A stretch of DNA of 64,000 nucleotides, taken from positions 62,001 to 126,000 of the forward strand of contig NZ_JANTPT010000003.1 of NCBI RefSeq assembly GCF_024753565.1, given 5' to 3'. The position numbers and the translations under genes were made by a program. Positions 25,429 to 34,634 of the stretch are shown in pieces (within the stretch, counting starts at the first letter, position 1; the number at the start of each line of letters is the position of its first letter). This stretch comes from Mechercharimyces sp. CAU 1602. GTDB lineage: Bacteria > Bacillota > Bacilli > Thermoactinomycetales > JANTPT01. The notes beneath the pieces were generated by a model. It saw nothing but the letters and a program-made list of their open reading frames with translations. It searched no databases and had not been told where the DNA came from.

Positions 25429-26796
25429 ATGAGCCTGAAATATATTAGTCTATTTATAGTGTTTTCATTGTCTGTTTGTTTAATGGTGTCATGCTCAAAC
25501 ACGGTTTCCCCTATATCAGAAAAGTCAGATAAAAAATCCGACCAAATAGAAGAAGTAGAAGAGATTGAACAAATTCAAATGAAAGACTTTGAACCTGCCA
25601 AGGAAGTAGAGGGAATGCTAACTGAAGGACCAGGAAAGTACGCAGGAGAACGCTATGATAAGAAGAAACTAGAGGAAGAAATAAAACAATTTTCAAACAA
25701 CTTAACTGCTCAGGAAGCATACAAAAAATTATTGCAGTTATTAGCCGAAGACTATGAACCAATCGATAAGAAATATAAAAATTTTGACTTAACATACTAT
25801 AATCCGAATGCGGACAAGACACCTAATGGGACAGATGATAAAGGCTCCGATAATAAGAGTGACAAGTCTGCTCAAGTGAGTATTTTAATCGATGCAAGTG
25901 GAAGCATGGCGGGAAAGGTGAATGGACAAACCAAAATGAAGTTGGCGAAAGAGGCAGCAGAGCGATTTGCTTCTTCACTTCCACAGAATGTGAAGGTTTC
26001 TGTCGTAACTTATGGGCATAAAGGGAGTAATCGTGAACAGGACAAAAAAGTATCATGTAATAGTACAGAAGAGATCTATCCTTTGTCCGAGTACAATGAA
26101 GCGAAATTTAATAAAGCATTGAACAATGTTAACCCCACAGGTTGGACGCCTATTGCATCTGCAATCGAAAAAACCCATCAATCACTTCAACAAAATACAA
26201 GTGCAGATACTGAAAACGTCGTATTTATTATAAGCGATGGAATAGAGACATGTGATGGAAATCCTGTAGATGCGGCAAAGAGCCTTCATCAGTCCAATAT
26301 TCAAGCTGTTGTCAATATCGTAGGATTTGATGTCGATAATGAGGCTCAGCAAGAATTGAAGAAGATAGCAGATATCGGCGGAGGGGAGTATGAAACTGCT
26401 AAGAGTGCGGAAGACCTTAATTCTTACTTTAATAAGAAGAATACGGAATTGATTTTAGCTTGGTCTAAGTGGTGGGCAAAAAGTTTTCAAGAAATTACGA
26501 AGATGCATGGGGAAAAGTGGAGCGCCCTAAAGAAGATTTCTCCAGAATTTCGCGAGCAAATTTTGATGGAAAAAACGAGGTTAGATATAGCTCTAAGCCA
26601 AATGAGAATAGATAAAAAAGTGAGCTTAGAGTCTGGTAATGAACTTCAGCGCTTAATTCAAACTCGTTATAGTAAACTACAAAAATACAATGTGGATCAA
26701 TATGATTTTAATTTTTATTTCATCGTCTGGAACTACAATCAAATGAAACGAGAGATTAAAAAAATAGAGAATGAGAACATAGAAAAAATCAGCTAA
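25429..26796 (+). CDS. vWA lipoprotein, family A copy 2
   Basis: 455 residues with lipobox MVSC, the EGPGKYAGERYD block and an intact MIDAS (DASGSM, GWTP, ISDGIETCDG). The core is nearly identical to copy 1, but the C-terminal about 105 residues are a different helical tail (SPEFREQILMEKTRLDIALS), and the signal peptide also differs. The swap of tails on one core suggests the tail sets specificity. ATG 25429 follows GGAAGGTGA. Confidence 0.85.
   Translation: MSLKYISLFIVFSLSVCLMVSCSNTVSPISEKSDKKSDQIEEVEEIEQIQMKDFEPAKEVEGMLTEGPGKYAGERYDKKKLEEEIKQFSNNLTAQEAYKKLLQLLAEDYEPIDKKYKNFDLTYYNPNADKTPNGTDDKGSDNKSDKSAQVSILIDASGSMAGKVNGQTKMKLAKEAAERFASSLPQNVKVSVVTYGHKGSNREQDKKVSCNSTEEIYPLSEYNEAKFNKALNNVNPTGWTPIASAIEKTHQSLQQNTSADTENVVFIISDGIETCDGNPVDAAKSLHQSNIQAVVNIVGFDVDNEAQQELKKIADIGGGEYETAKSAEDLNSYFNKKNTELILAWSKWWAKSFQEITKMHGEKWSALKKISPEFREQILMEKTRLDIALSQMRIDKKVSLESGNELQRLIQTRYSKLQKYNVDQYDFNFYFIVWNYNQMKREIKKIENENIEKIS
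25582..26475 (+). repeat. Near-identical core of vWA copy 2 (partner 15028-15920)
   Basis: See the partner repeat; differences are scattered single bases. Confidence 0.85.
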
Positions 26797-26955
26797 TTCG
26801 AAGTAATAGTTGCATTTATCTCATTACAACTGTAGGTATTCAAACCACTATAAGACACTCTTTCATTTACGGAGTGAGTAGTGGTAGTTATAAAAACCTG
26901 ATGCAACTAGAGGTGGTGATAGGAAGACTAATGATACCTAGGGGTGGAAGTAATT

Positions 26956-27234
26956 ATGAATAAAATGAAGCAACGATTTTTTGCAAAAGTGATTTTACTA
27001 TTTTACAGCTTCATGTACGTATTCTCGTTCATGAGTATAGCGTATGCTGGGAATAACGCAGTAACTGTTCCTGATATTGAGACAAATGTGGAAATCCAGT
27101 TCCCTAGTATGGAGACTCGGGTTTATATACAAGAACCGGAAGTAAAAACGGAATGAAACACAGAAACGAAGGAAGTGGATAGAAATGGGGGATTCGCTTC
27201 TTCTAGGTGGTATAAAACTGTTAAATTATGAAAG
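26956..27234 (+). pseudogene. Family B copy 3, nonsense and 3' deletion
   Basis: Starts exactly like copy 1 (signal peptide, GNNAVTVPDIETNVEIQFP) but a Ser codon has become TGA at about 27154-27156. The frame continues recognisably after it (NGGFASSRWYKTVK) and then ends abruptly where the C3 gene begins, so the Gly-rich core and cationic tail are gone. A secreted 66-residue peptide could still be made. Confidence 0.85.
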
Positions 27235-27245
27235 AAGTGAAACAC

Positions 27246-28103
27246 ATGAAAAAGACTTACCTAGAGTTTAAGCCAACAACCCCTTTTCCTGATCCACCTT
27301 CTCGCATTGAACGGGTTCTTCAACAATATGTTCATGAAGGGGAATCATATAGTATCATGCCTACTAGGGTAGATATTAATGGGAGTATCTACTATTGTGT
27401 TGGAATAATTAGAGGGAAGTTAGAGGCGTACAGAGCAGCTTCCGGGTATTTGATGGTTCGTGACGATGGGAGGGATGTATTTGTTCCAACAAGAGAGGAA
27501 AGTGTAAAGCCGTTTTACATGCATAGAGAATCAGATTCTATTCTTGCTACTCTTTATTCCATTGGTTATCGGTGGTCGCAACGTTCTATGTGGGTATGTA
27601 AATCATTACTATTTATACTGGATCATGCAAAAAGGTTGTCAAAAGGGACTTTTCCTCCTGAAGTTGAGCTTGCGTATCAGCGATTTCGTAGTATAGCAAC
27701 AGTCATATTAGAAAGACAGCAAAACATTATAAAGAGTGTAGATGAAGCGCAGGAGTTGTTTGCAAAATTTACGACTGAGCATGTTATTGATGAAGAACTT
27801 TATAAAATGATATGGGCGTGTTTTATGCGAACTATGAACTCAGTATATGATCAACACGAGATACAGATAAGCACACTGGACGATAGAAAGCAGTTTCTTC
27901 GATATCTATTTAGACAGTTGCGACCATGGCGTATACGCTTGATTGGGGTATATCTCATATTATGTTGGAATCATATTGATTTAATGCCTTCCGGAAGTAA
28001 TATGAGTGATCATAAAGATGTAGAAGAATTTTTGTCTCAAGATGACCCTAAACTTAAAAATATGAAGTCATTAGACAAATTGCTTAGAAACCCTGTTATC
28101 TAG
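27246..28103 (+). CDS. Family C protein, copy 3, unknown function
   Basis: 285 residues, clearly homologous along its length to copies 1 and 5: TTPFPDPPSRIERVLQQY, SIYYCVGIIRGK, EIQISTLDDRKQFLRYLF and RPWRIRL. ATG 27246 matches the start of copy 1 and follows AAGAAGTG; the upstream in-frame ATG 27228 is less likely. It lies immediately downstream of the broken B3 gene and is followed by a second C gene, the only tandem C pair in the region. Confidence 0.7.
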   Translation: MKKTYLEFKPTTPFPDPPSRIERVLQQYVHEGESYSIMPTRVDINGSIYYCVGIIRGKLEAYRAASGYLMVRDDGRDVFVPTREESVKPFYMHRESDSILATLYSIGYRWSQRSMWVCKSLLFILDHAKRLSKGTFPPEVELAYQRFRSIATVILERQQNIIKSVDEAQELFAKFTTEHVIDEELYKMIWACFMRTMNSVYDQHEIQISTLDDRKQFLRYLFRQLRPWRIRLIGVYLILCWNHIDLMPSGSNMSDHKDVEEFLSQDDPKLKNMKSLDKLLRNPVI

Positions 28104-28220
28104 TAGTGTCGTTGGTTTTAAACATAATGATTCCTATGGACTTCTGATCTTTCTATTAGTCAATATGGAATCTGTAAAAATCGGGTTAGCTTAAGAGTAG
28201 TATTTTGAGGAGAGTACAAG

Positions 28221-28976
28221 ATGAAGCAGCTTCCTAGAAAGATAGAGTTAATTGTTCAAAAATACCAAGGAAACAATGGATCATATGATTTTCTAGATTT
28301 GCTTGTGGAATATGAGAGCACTAAATATTATCACATATATTTTAAGAGGTCTAAAACCTACTTGATAGTCGATGAATATGGGAAGTTGCCTTGGCATGAG
28401 GATTGCGAACCTTTGGTTCGACAGCACAGGAATTTAGTCTATTGGAATGAAACTATCCTCCAGACAGGGTTAGAGAAAGCGAAGACGCACCACCAACGAA
28501 TATTTTTCAATAAGGTTAAAATGTTGAAGAAGATGAAACGAAAAGTAGAAAGTAATATGCCTGCAGATGTTTGTCTTTCCATGGATCGGTATATTGCTAT
28601 GGCAGAATCTATTGCGAAAGGAAGAGTAGTTTTAGCGAAGGCTGTAAAAGAGTCTAGAGAATTATTTTTAAGTTGTGGAGATACTTACGTTTTAACAGAG
28701 AAAAAACTAGAAAAACAAATGGAAAATCAACGTATCTATACGGAAGTGGGTTATCGTGAAGTAGTGGATCAACTAAACACCTATGAAGATAGAAGAAAAG
28801 TGTTACGGTTTTTACCATGGAGGATTCCGGTATGGCGTATCGATTTATGGCTGATCCTTTATTATATTTGGGCCATGCATCATTTGATGCTTGCAAAGGA
28901 AGCTAGAGGGATGGAAAAGACAGTTAAAGAAGATATGGAAAGATATTTATTCGTAGATGGTAAAGGAATCATGTAA
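28221..28976 (+). CDS. Family C protein, copy 4, C-terminally shortened
   Basis: 251 residues, very close to copy 2 through ARGMEKTVKEDMERYLF, after which about 20 codons present in copy 2 are deleted and the frame stops; the following bases still match the end of copy 2 (AATCCAAAAAGGG). The main motif (NTYEDRRKVLRFLPWR) is kept, so it may still fold. ATG 28221 follows GAGGAGAG. There is no D gene after it. Confidence 0.65.
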   Translation: MKQLPRKIELIVQKYQGNNGSYDFLDLLVEYESTKYYHIYFKRSKTYLIVDEYGKLPWHEDCEPLVRQHRNLVYWNETILQTGLEKAKTHHQRIFFNKVKMLKKMKRKVESNMPADVCLSMDRYIAMAESIAKGRVVLAKAVKESRELFLSCGDTYVLTEKKLEKQMENQRIYTEVGYREVVDQLNTYEDRRKVLRFLPWRIPVWRIDLWLILYYIWAMHHLMLAKEARGMEKTVKEDMERYLFVDGKGIM

Positions 28977-29361
28977 CAATTTACTCAATCCAAAAAGGGC
29001 AAACCATACTAACTCCACACATGCATCCCAATACGATTCTGTATTATAGAATACCATCACTATTTGCTATCTATGCTGCATTGCGTTGATACTATGCTTT
29101 CGCTGTTTCTATTAACTATGATCAGTCTCAATAGGGAAACCAGTAGCTATATACAGTTTTAAAGTATTTTCCCCGATCCGAAGTATGTGAAAGGAGAGAT
29201 AGGTATGTATGCCCAATCAATAAGATCTTTCTTCTTAAAATAGAGAGAGAGGGTCCTCAAGAGGAGATTGAAGATAAGAAAGACAAAATGAAGGGAGGTT
29301 GATTCTATTAAATAAATGAAATACAGAAATATAGTTGTAAAAATAAAAGGGAGTTTTTAGA
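28977..29361. other. Degenerate region without a gene
   Basis: After the tail remnant of the C4 gene only short frames occur. The region ends in an IS remnant and is probably decayed cassette sequence. Confidence 0.5.
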
Positions 29362-29906
29362 AATGATGCAAAAAGGTTTCGTTCTGAACTGGAGTTATGA
29401 AGATAGATAAGGGAGATGTGTCCGGATGGAACGAAAAACGCATGGGACATACAATCGGAGTTCAAAGAAATGTTGAAGCTAAAGGAAGAAAACGAATTCC
29501 TAAAAAGGCTATGGCCATATTCGCTAAAAAGTAGACCAGAACGATGTTTTAATGGCTTTTCAAGAGATCAAGGAGCAACATGCCATGCAAACGGTGTGTG
29601 AGACCCTCAACGTGCCAAGAAGTACGAACTACCGATCGTTGAATTAAAAGCCATCTTCTCATGGCCGGGAGAACCAGATATTAAATCAAATGATCCTTGA
29701 TATTTACATAAAAAGCAAAGTGCAGCGCTCGATGTGTTTTCTCGATCACCCATAAGAAATTCCAACCTATTCTAAGAAGGCATCCATCCAAGAGCGCAAG
29801 AACCTCTTAAAGAGGAATTTCACCACAACGGGGTTGAACCAGAAGTGGGTAACGGATTTGACCTATGTCCGCCTCGGTGATGGATCTGCATTCGAAGGGG
29901 ATTATC
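29362..29906 (+). mobile_element. Degraded IS3-family remnant joined to cassette DNA
   Basis: The left part (GATGTGTCCGGATGGAACG, AAACGCATGGGACATACAATCGG) matches the element at 1636-2462, followed by scattered OrfB pieces (TACCGATCGTTGAAT, GAAGAACCTCTTAAAGAGG). It ends within the OrfB region for VMDLHSKGII and is fused at 29907 to family B sequence, so an IS-mediated or illegitimate recombination made this junction. Confidence 0.8.
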
Positions 29907-30140
29907 AGAGCAGGCACTTATGCGGCTAGATTAGGAAAAGCGTGTGCATATACTGGCTTGGTCTTTTCTGGGCTAGAGTTGATTGATAAAACACATGGTG
30001 CAGTTACTACAACGGGTCAGGAAAGTAAGATAATATTGCCGGAATGGTAGGAGCAGTGGGTTCAGGCTTGATGTCTGGAGCTGCTTTAGCTGGACCCACT
30101 CCATTGGGGATAGGTTAAGTCTTTATTTGAATAGGACTCT
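29907..30140 (+). pseudogene. Family B copy 5, internal fragment
   Basis: Matches B1 from AGAGCAGGCACTTATG (SRAGTYAARLGKACAYTG) onward. It has a one-base deletion in the QERKDN codons and a deletion of about 215 bp that removes the Gly-rich core and tail; the deletion ends are the 5-bp repeat AGGTT, at 17149 and 17364 in the intact copy. Confidence 0.9.
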
Positions 30141-30263
30141 ATCCAAATTTATAGTTCTGGGGTCTTTTTGCTATTACAATATAGTGCGTAATGGATGAAG
30201 TTAGTTTTTGATTATAAGAGTGTGTATTTATAATCCCTAAAATATTTAATATGAGGCGAACTT

Positions 30264-31121
30264 ATGAATAGAATATTTTTAAAGTATAAGTTGACATCCC
30301 CTTTTCCTGATCCACCAGAGCGAATTGAGAAGGCTCTGCTTCCATATCTTAATTCAAACGAATCCTACAATATATTTCCTATTAGATCAGAGATAGATGG
30401 TAAAATATATTATTGCGTTGGGATAATGAAAGGAAAGAAGGATTTAAGAAAACCAGCTTCTGGATATGTGATTGTTCGAGATGATTCAGATCATGCAGTG
30501 GTTCCGAGAAGAGAGGAAAGTATAAAACCTCTCTACATTCATAAGGACACGGACTCTATATTTCGTACTCTTTATTCCACAGGTTATCGCTGGTCAAAGC
30601 GCTCAATACGGATTTGTAAATGGTTGGTTTTCACATTAAACATTGCTGATCGTGTATTGGAAAAACCGCTTCCTCCTGGAGTAGAAGAATCTTATCAACG
30701 GTTTCTTAGTATCGCTTCAGTCATTCGTGATAGGCAGCAAACCATTGTAGAGAGTATAGATGAAGCACAATTACTATTTGCAGAGATGACAACTCACCAT
30801 ATTATTAATGAACATCTTTATGATAAGGTCTGGGGGTGCTTTTTACGAACAATGAATGCAGTGTATGACCAACATGATATACAGATACAAACTTTAGAAG
30901 ATCGCAAAATGTTTTTGCGTCATTTATTTAAAGCAATTCGGCCATGGCGCTTTCGTTTGATCTATGCCTACATAAGTTTGTTGAAACATCACATTTCTCT
31001 ATTGGCTTCAGAGAGTAATAAGAGGGATCATAGAGAAGTAGGGGAGTTTTTAACCCAAGAGATTCCTAGACTTGAAAACTCAAATACCATGGAAGCTTTG
31101 CTTAGAAATCCAAGGGTATAG
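30264..31121 (+). CDS. Family C protein, copy 5 (near-identical to copy 1)
   Basis: 285 residues differing from copy 1 (17516) at only about nine positions, for example K9 for E, N30 for S and I40 for T. The upstream leader is also conserved, with ATGAGGCGAAC before ATG 30264. It is intact although both its B and D neighbours are broken. Keeping an orphan C gene would fit a protective function against a B protein encoded elsewhere, as for orphan immunity genes, but the copy may just be too young to have decayed. Confidence 0.7.
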   Translation: MNRIFLKYKLTSPFPDPPERIEKALLPYLNSNESYNIFPIRSEIDGKIYYCVGIMKGKKDLRKPASGYVIVRDDSDHAVVPRREESIKPLYIHKDTDSIFRTLYSTGYRWSKRSIRICKWLVFTLNIADRVLEKPLPPGVEESYQRFLSIASVIRDRQQTIVESIDEAQLLFAEMTTHHIINEHLYDKVWGCFLRTMNAVYDQHDIQIQTLEDRKMFLRHLFKAIRPWRFRLIYAYISLLKHHISLLASESNKRDHREVGEFLTQEIPRLENSNTMEALLRNPRV

Positions 31122-31170
31122 TATGATGTAGAATTTTTTAAACTCGGCTAATTATAATGAGGTGAAAGTC

Positions 31171-31240
31171 GTGTCTATATTCCAAAGCTCTCTTCATTTA
31201 CTCAGGCAACAAGCTTAGTGGACTATAATTCTTGTTATAG
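31171..31240 (+). pseudogene. 5' fragment of family D copy 5
   Basis: GTG 31171 opens with SIFQSSLHLLRQQA, matching D1, then stops at TAG 31216-31218 after 15 codons; similarity ends near 31240. Confidence 0.85.
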
Positions 31241-31254
31241 GGGTTGAATAAAAC

Positions 31255-31461
31255 ATGGTACTAGCATTTTTGTTTATAGGTATCCTGTTTATTATTACAG
31301 TTATTTCCATTGTACTGATGATTTATTCAATAAAAGTATTATATATTGATAAGAGTTGGGGTGTACTCGCTACTTTAGCAATTGTGTTATTAGAGTTTGT
31401 GATGATGCTTATTGGATTGCTCATTCTAGTGAAAATTTATATTGCTTTGGGTGGAACCTAA
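31255..31461 (+). CDS. Small two-TM membrane protein
   Basis: 68 residues, almost entirely hydrophobic, with two membrane segments (VLAFLFIGILFIITVISIVL and LATLAIVLLEFVMMLIGLL) joined by a short IDKSWG loop. ATG 31255 follows AGGGG at a good distance. No family is recognised. It begins just after the D5 remnant and may be a new gene captured with the cassette or an unrelated membrane peptide. Confidence 0.5.
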   Translation: MVLAFLFIGILFIITVISIVLMIYSIKVLYIDKSWGVLATLAIVLLEFVMMLIGLLILVKIYIALGGT

Positions 31462-32154
31462 AAATAGGAATAACGATGGGATGCTCTATAAAATCACAAA
31501 CTTTTACATAGGGATTACTAGGAGAGTAAGTTGATGTAGTTATGTAGTTCACCCTCTTGTGTATGCTATCAATTAACATTTTTTGGAGGGTGCTGTGGAT
31601 CGGTTAAATTAGATCGGATAAAAAATGAAGGTTAAGCAGATTACATTCAATCACTGAAAAGCGGCGAATTGATCGAGAAGGCAGAGTTGAACCAATCATA
31701 TATAATCTAACTGTAAATGACTTTTTTGCATAGCATCTCTTTTCAATAACTGTTAGGGTACCCTTATATACCTTATCATGGTAGAATAAAAGGAAAATCA
31801 AACCTATATCCCAGGGAGATTATAGAGTTCTAGGTGAGTTTAAGATGATAGGGGAAAGTAGATGGAAGGAGATTTTCTCTCTGTACGGATGCGTAGCCAC
31901 AGATATCGTAAAGGCGCAACCACCGGTAAATTTGTTATCAAATTCCAGGCATTTTTCTACTGGTTTAATTTGCTTGGTAGTTGATGATCGTTGAGATGGT
32001 ACTTTGGATAACTTTATACGGCAATTCGCGGTGTATCCTGCTAACTTTGGTACGAGGACGGAGCAGGAGAGGCGGGTAAGTTTGTTTTTATAATAGTTGA
32101 CCAGTAAAGGGGTTATAAGTAAATAGCTATATATTTTAAGTGGTGGTGGTTTTA
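31462..32154. other. About 690 bp without a convincing gene
   Basis: Short frames on both strands (for example a minus-strand frame 31820-32242 with many Ser/Thr/Lys) have no ribosome-binding sites and overlap the leader of the next vWA gene. On the plus strand, around 31843-31990, a stretch reading GESRWKEIFSLYGCVATDIV looks protein-like but is interrupted; it may be a decayed gene. Confidence 0.4.
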
Positions 32155-33477
32155 ATGGATCATGTAACCAAACGGTTTTTTTGTTCTCTGCTGGTGTTGT
32201 GTTTATTGACCTCTTGTGCACAGCAGGAAAGTACGGATACATTAGGTGGCGGGAAGAATGGTTCTAAGAGTAATATAGGTTTTGCTACTGATGTAAAGGG
32301 GATGCTAGAAGAGGGTCCAGGTAAGTACGCGGGCGAAAAATTTAATGAGGAAAAAGTAGAACAGGAACTAAATAATCTACCACAAGACGTTGGATCTAAA
32401 AAAGTATATACAGAACTTATTCGTTTGTTAGCAGAAGATTACCAGCCAGTGGTGAAAAGATTGGATAACTTCAACTTGGACTATACCAATCCTAATGAGG
32501 AGCCTGGAGACATCAAGAAACCAGTGGGAGAGGAACCTGGGAAATTGCATGTTACAGTCTTATTAGATGCGAGTGGAAGTATGGCTGGAAAAGTAGATGG
32601 AAAAGTGAAGATGGACTTAGCGAAAGGAGCAGCTTATTCCTTTGCCTCCTCCCTTCCTGAGCAAACGAAAGTATCACTATGGACATATGGGCATAAAGGG
32701 AGCAATGCAGAAGCAGATAAGAATGTCTCTTGTAAGGGCATTGAAGAGACCTATCCACTAACGACTTTCAATAAAGAAAAGTATATTACAGCATTAAAGA
32801 GTTTTAAGCCAACGGGTTGGACCCCGATTGCAGATGCGATAGAACAAGCTAGAAATGAATTAGTTAGTCAGTCCGATGAAAATACAACGAATATGGTCTA
32901 CATCATCAGTGATGGGATAGAAACATGTGACGGAGATCCAGTGAAAGCAGCAAAATCCCTCTATGAATCTAATATTCAGGCGTCAGTTAATATTATAGGA
33001 CTTGATGTAGATAATAATGCTCAGCAATCGTTAAAAGAAGTAGCTAGAGCTGGTGGAGGGAAATATTCAACGGTAGATAGTGTTAAGGATTTAAAAATGT
33101 ACTTTAAACGAGAAAAGAGCAAAATTAAAGTTGGATGGATGCTTTGGGGTGATAGGAGTAGTTCATCCCTCTATCGCTGGTATTATGATAAATTGAATGA
33201 ATTAGACGAGATTGAATATACGATGTTTGATAAGCTGAAAAATAGTGAAAAGAATCGAATGAGATATGCTGTAGAATACCTATACAAAAATAAGAAAATA
33301 TCACAGGAAACAAATGATTCAATTGACAATGCACTAGATTATCGTTTTGAAGAATTGGATAATTATATACATGAGTATGTTAAGAGATTAGAAAAAGAAG
33401 TGAAGAAAAAAGAAAAGGCACTTAGGAGTGAATTTGAAGATAAAGAAAAAGAAATGAGACAGAAATATGATAACTAA
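32155..33477 (+). CDS. vWA lipoprotein, family A copy 3
   Basis: 440 residues: lipobox LLTSC, block KGMLEEGPGKYAGEKFN, vWA domain with DASGSM, TGWTP and ISDGIETCDG, both conserved Cys, and a C-terminal coiled coil ending in a Lys/Glu-rich helix (KRLEKEVKKKEKALRSEFED). It is clearly diverged from copies 1 and 2. ATG 32155 is chosen because it follows GGTGGTGG and gives a normal signal peptide. It opens the most complete downstream cassette (A3-B4-C6-broken D6). Confidence 0.85.
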   Translation: MDHVTKRFFCSLLVLCLLTSCAQQESTDTLGGGKNGSKSNIGFATDVKGMLEEGPGKYAGEKFNEEKVEQELNNLPQDVGSKKVYTELIRLLAEDYQPVVKRLDNFNLDYTNPNEEPGDIKKPVGEEPGKLHVTVLLDASGSMAGKVDGKVKMDLAKGAAYSFASSLPEQTKVSLWTYGHKGSNAEADKNVSCKGIEETYPLTTFNKEKYITALKSFKPTGWTPIADAIEQARNELVSQSDENTTNMVYIISDGIETCDGDPVKAAKSLYESNIQASVNIIGLDVDNNAQQSLKEVARAGGGKYSTVDSVKDLKMYFKREKSKIKVGWMLWGDRSSSSLYRWYYDKLNELDEIEYTMFDKLKNSEKNRMRYAVEYLYKNKKISQETNDSIDNALDYRFEELDNYIHEYVKRLEKEVKKKEKALRSEFEDKEKEMRQKYDN

Positions 33478-33507
33478 ATATGTTTAGTATGGAAAGGAGG
33501 TATGAGA

Positions 33508-34602
33508 ATGCGTATTCAGTATGTACAAAAAAAAGTGGCGATGATTTTACTTACATTGTTTGTGCTTACGCAAGTATGTTCTCCTGTTATTAATATTGCA
33601 TACGCAGGTCATCCAAAAGTAAACACCCCTAAACTTGAAATAGAAACAGAGGTTGAAACCCCTACCGAAGTAGAGATTCCAACTTATGAACATACTCCTG
33701 AAAATAATCAAGCTCCCCAAGTGCAGAATACCCCGAATGTAATAGGAGAAACAAAAGATAAAGGGATGTTCGATCTTCTTAGCACAAAGGGATACAAGGT
33801 AGCGAAGCTTGTTGCCTATGACCTGTTATCTAGCTCCTGGAGCTGGAAAACTGAATTTGGAGTTTATATAGATGATATTATTGGCTCAATCACAATGTCT
33901 GACTATGCAAGAGATAAACAAAACTCTTTAGGATCTGCTAGTTATGGATTGTTTGCTAATATTGTTCGAGGGACATTAGGTGTAAATGCTTCGGATCAAA
34001 CACAGGCAGCATTGGATATTTGGGCTTCTGGTGACAAAGTGTATGAAGTAAGTGGATTTATTAACTGGTCAAATATAGATAATATTCGATTCTTAGTTGA
34101 TGATATTGGGAATGCAACTATGTTTAGTGATGATGCAATCACATCTATACTGAGTTTAGTTAAGCAACCAACGGCACCATTGTCAGGGTTTTCTAAGTTT
34201 TTAGGGTGGTTTGGGGTTGTTATTTCAGGGTTTGAAGCAATTTATAATATAGTGATGGCGTTTGGTGCTGAAGATGGATCAGAGGAGCAGGCAACATATG
34301 TGTTAAACTATATCGCGGCAGTTGGCGGGTTGTTGGGCTCGGCAGCAGTGTTGTTATCAGTAGCTTTTCCACCAGTTGCATTAGCTCTTGCCATTATCGG
34401 TGGGGTACTATTTATATTTGGTACGCTAGGAAAATTATTTGTAAGCAATTCTACATTTAGAGCTTTTGTTACATACCCTGTGGTATTCACTAAGCGTATA
34501 TTCAGGATGATTGGAAGAAATACAAGCTTGATGATAAGAAGAGTTGCGCAAGCGGGTGTTGCCATTGGTAGCAAGTTACGGAGCATATTTAATAGGGGAT
34601 AA
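33508..34602 (+). CDS. Secreted hydrophobic-core protein, family B copy 4
   Basis: 364 residues. Signal peptide ending NIAYAG, Pro/Glu/Thr-rich N-terminus (PKLEIETEVETPTEVEIP) that corresponds to the family block, SYGLFANIVRGTLG as in copy 2, a long hydrophobic segment (about 265-310, YIAAVGGLLGSAAVLLS, then ALALAIIGGVLFIFGTLG) and a basic tail (KRIFRMIGRNTSLMIRR). ATG 33508 is placed 7 bases after AAAGGAGG. It is the most diverged B member, confirming that the layout rather than the exact sequence is conserved. Confidence 0.72.
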   Translation: MRIQYVQKKVAMILLTLFVLTQVCSPVINIAYAGHPKVNTPKLEIETEVETPTEVEIPTYEHTPENNQAPQVQNTPNVIGETKDKGMFDLLSTKGYKVAKLVAYDLLSSSWSWKTEFGVYIDDIIGSITMSDYARDKQNSLGSASYGLFANIVRGTLGVNASDQTQAALDIWASGDKVYEVSGFINWSNIDNIRFLVDDIGNATMFSDDAITSILSLVKQPTAPLSGFSKFLGWFGVVISGFEAIYNIVMAFGAEDGSEEQATYVLNYIAAVGGLLGSAAVLLSVAFPPVALALAIIGGVLFIFGTLGKLFVSNSTFRAFVTYPVVFTKRIFRMIGRNTSLMIRRVAQAGVAIGSKLRSIFNRG

Positions 34603-34634
34603 CCCTCTTAGATTAAAAACAGGGAGTGATGAGT

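Larger units (their letters stand above)
29907..31240 (+). repeat. Second copy of the long direct repeat (partner 16943-18500)
   Basis: Contains the B5 fragment, the intact C5 gene and the first codons of a D gene; near-identical to the first copy. Confidence 0.9.

Noticed and set aside
31820-32242. 140-codon minus-strand frame upstream of vWA copy 3
   Set aside because: No ribosome-binding site, overlaps the start of the vWA gene, no recognisable domain.
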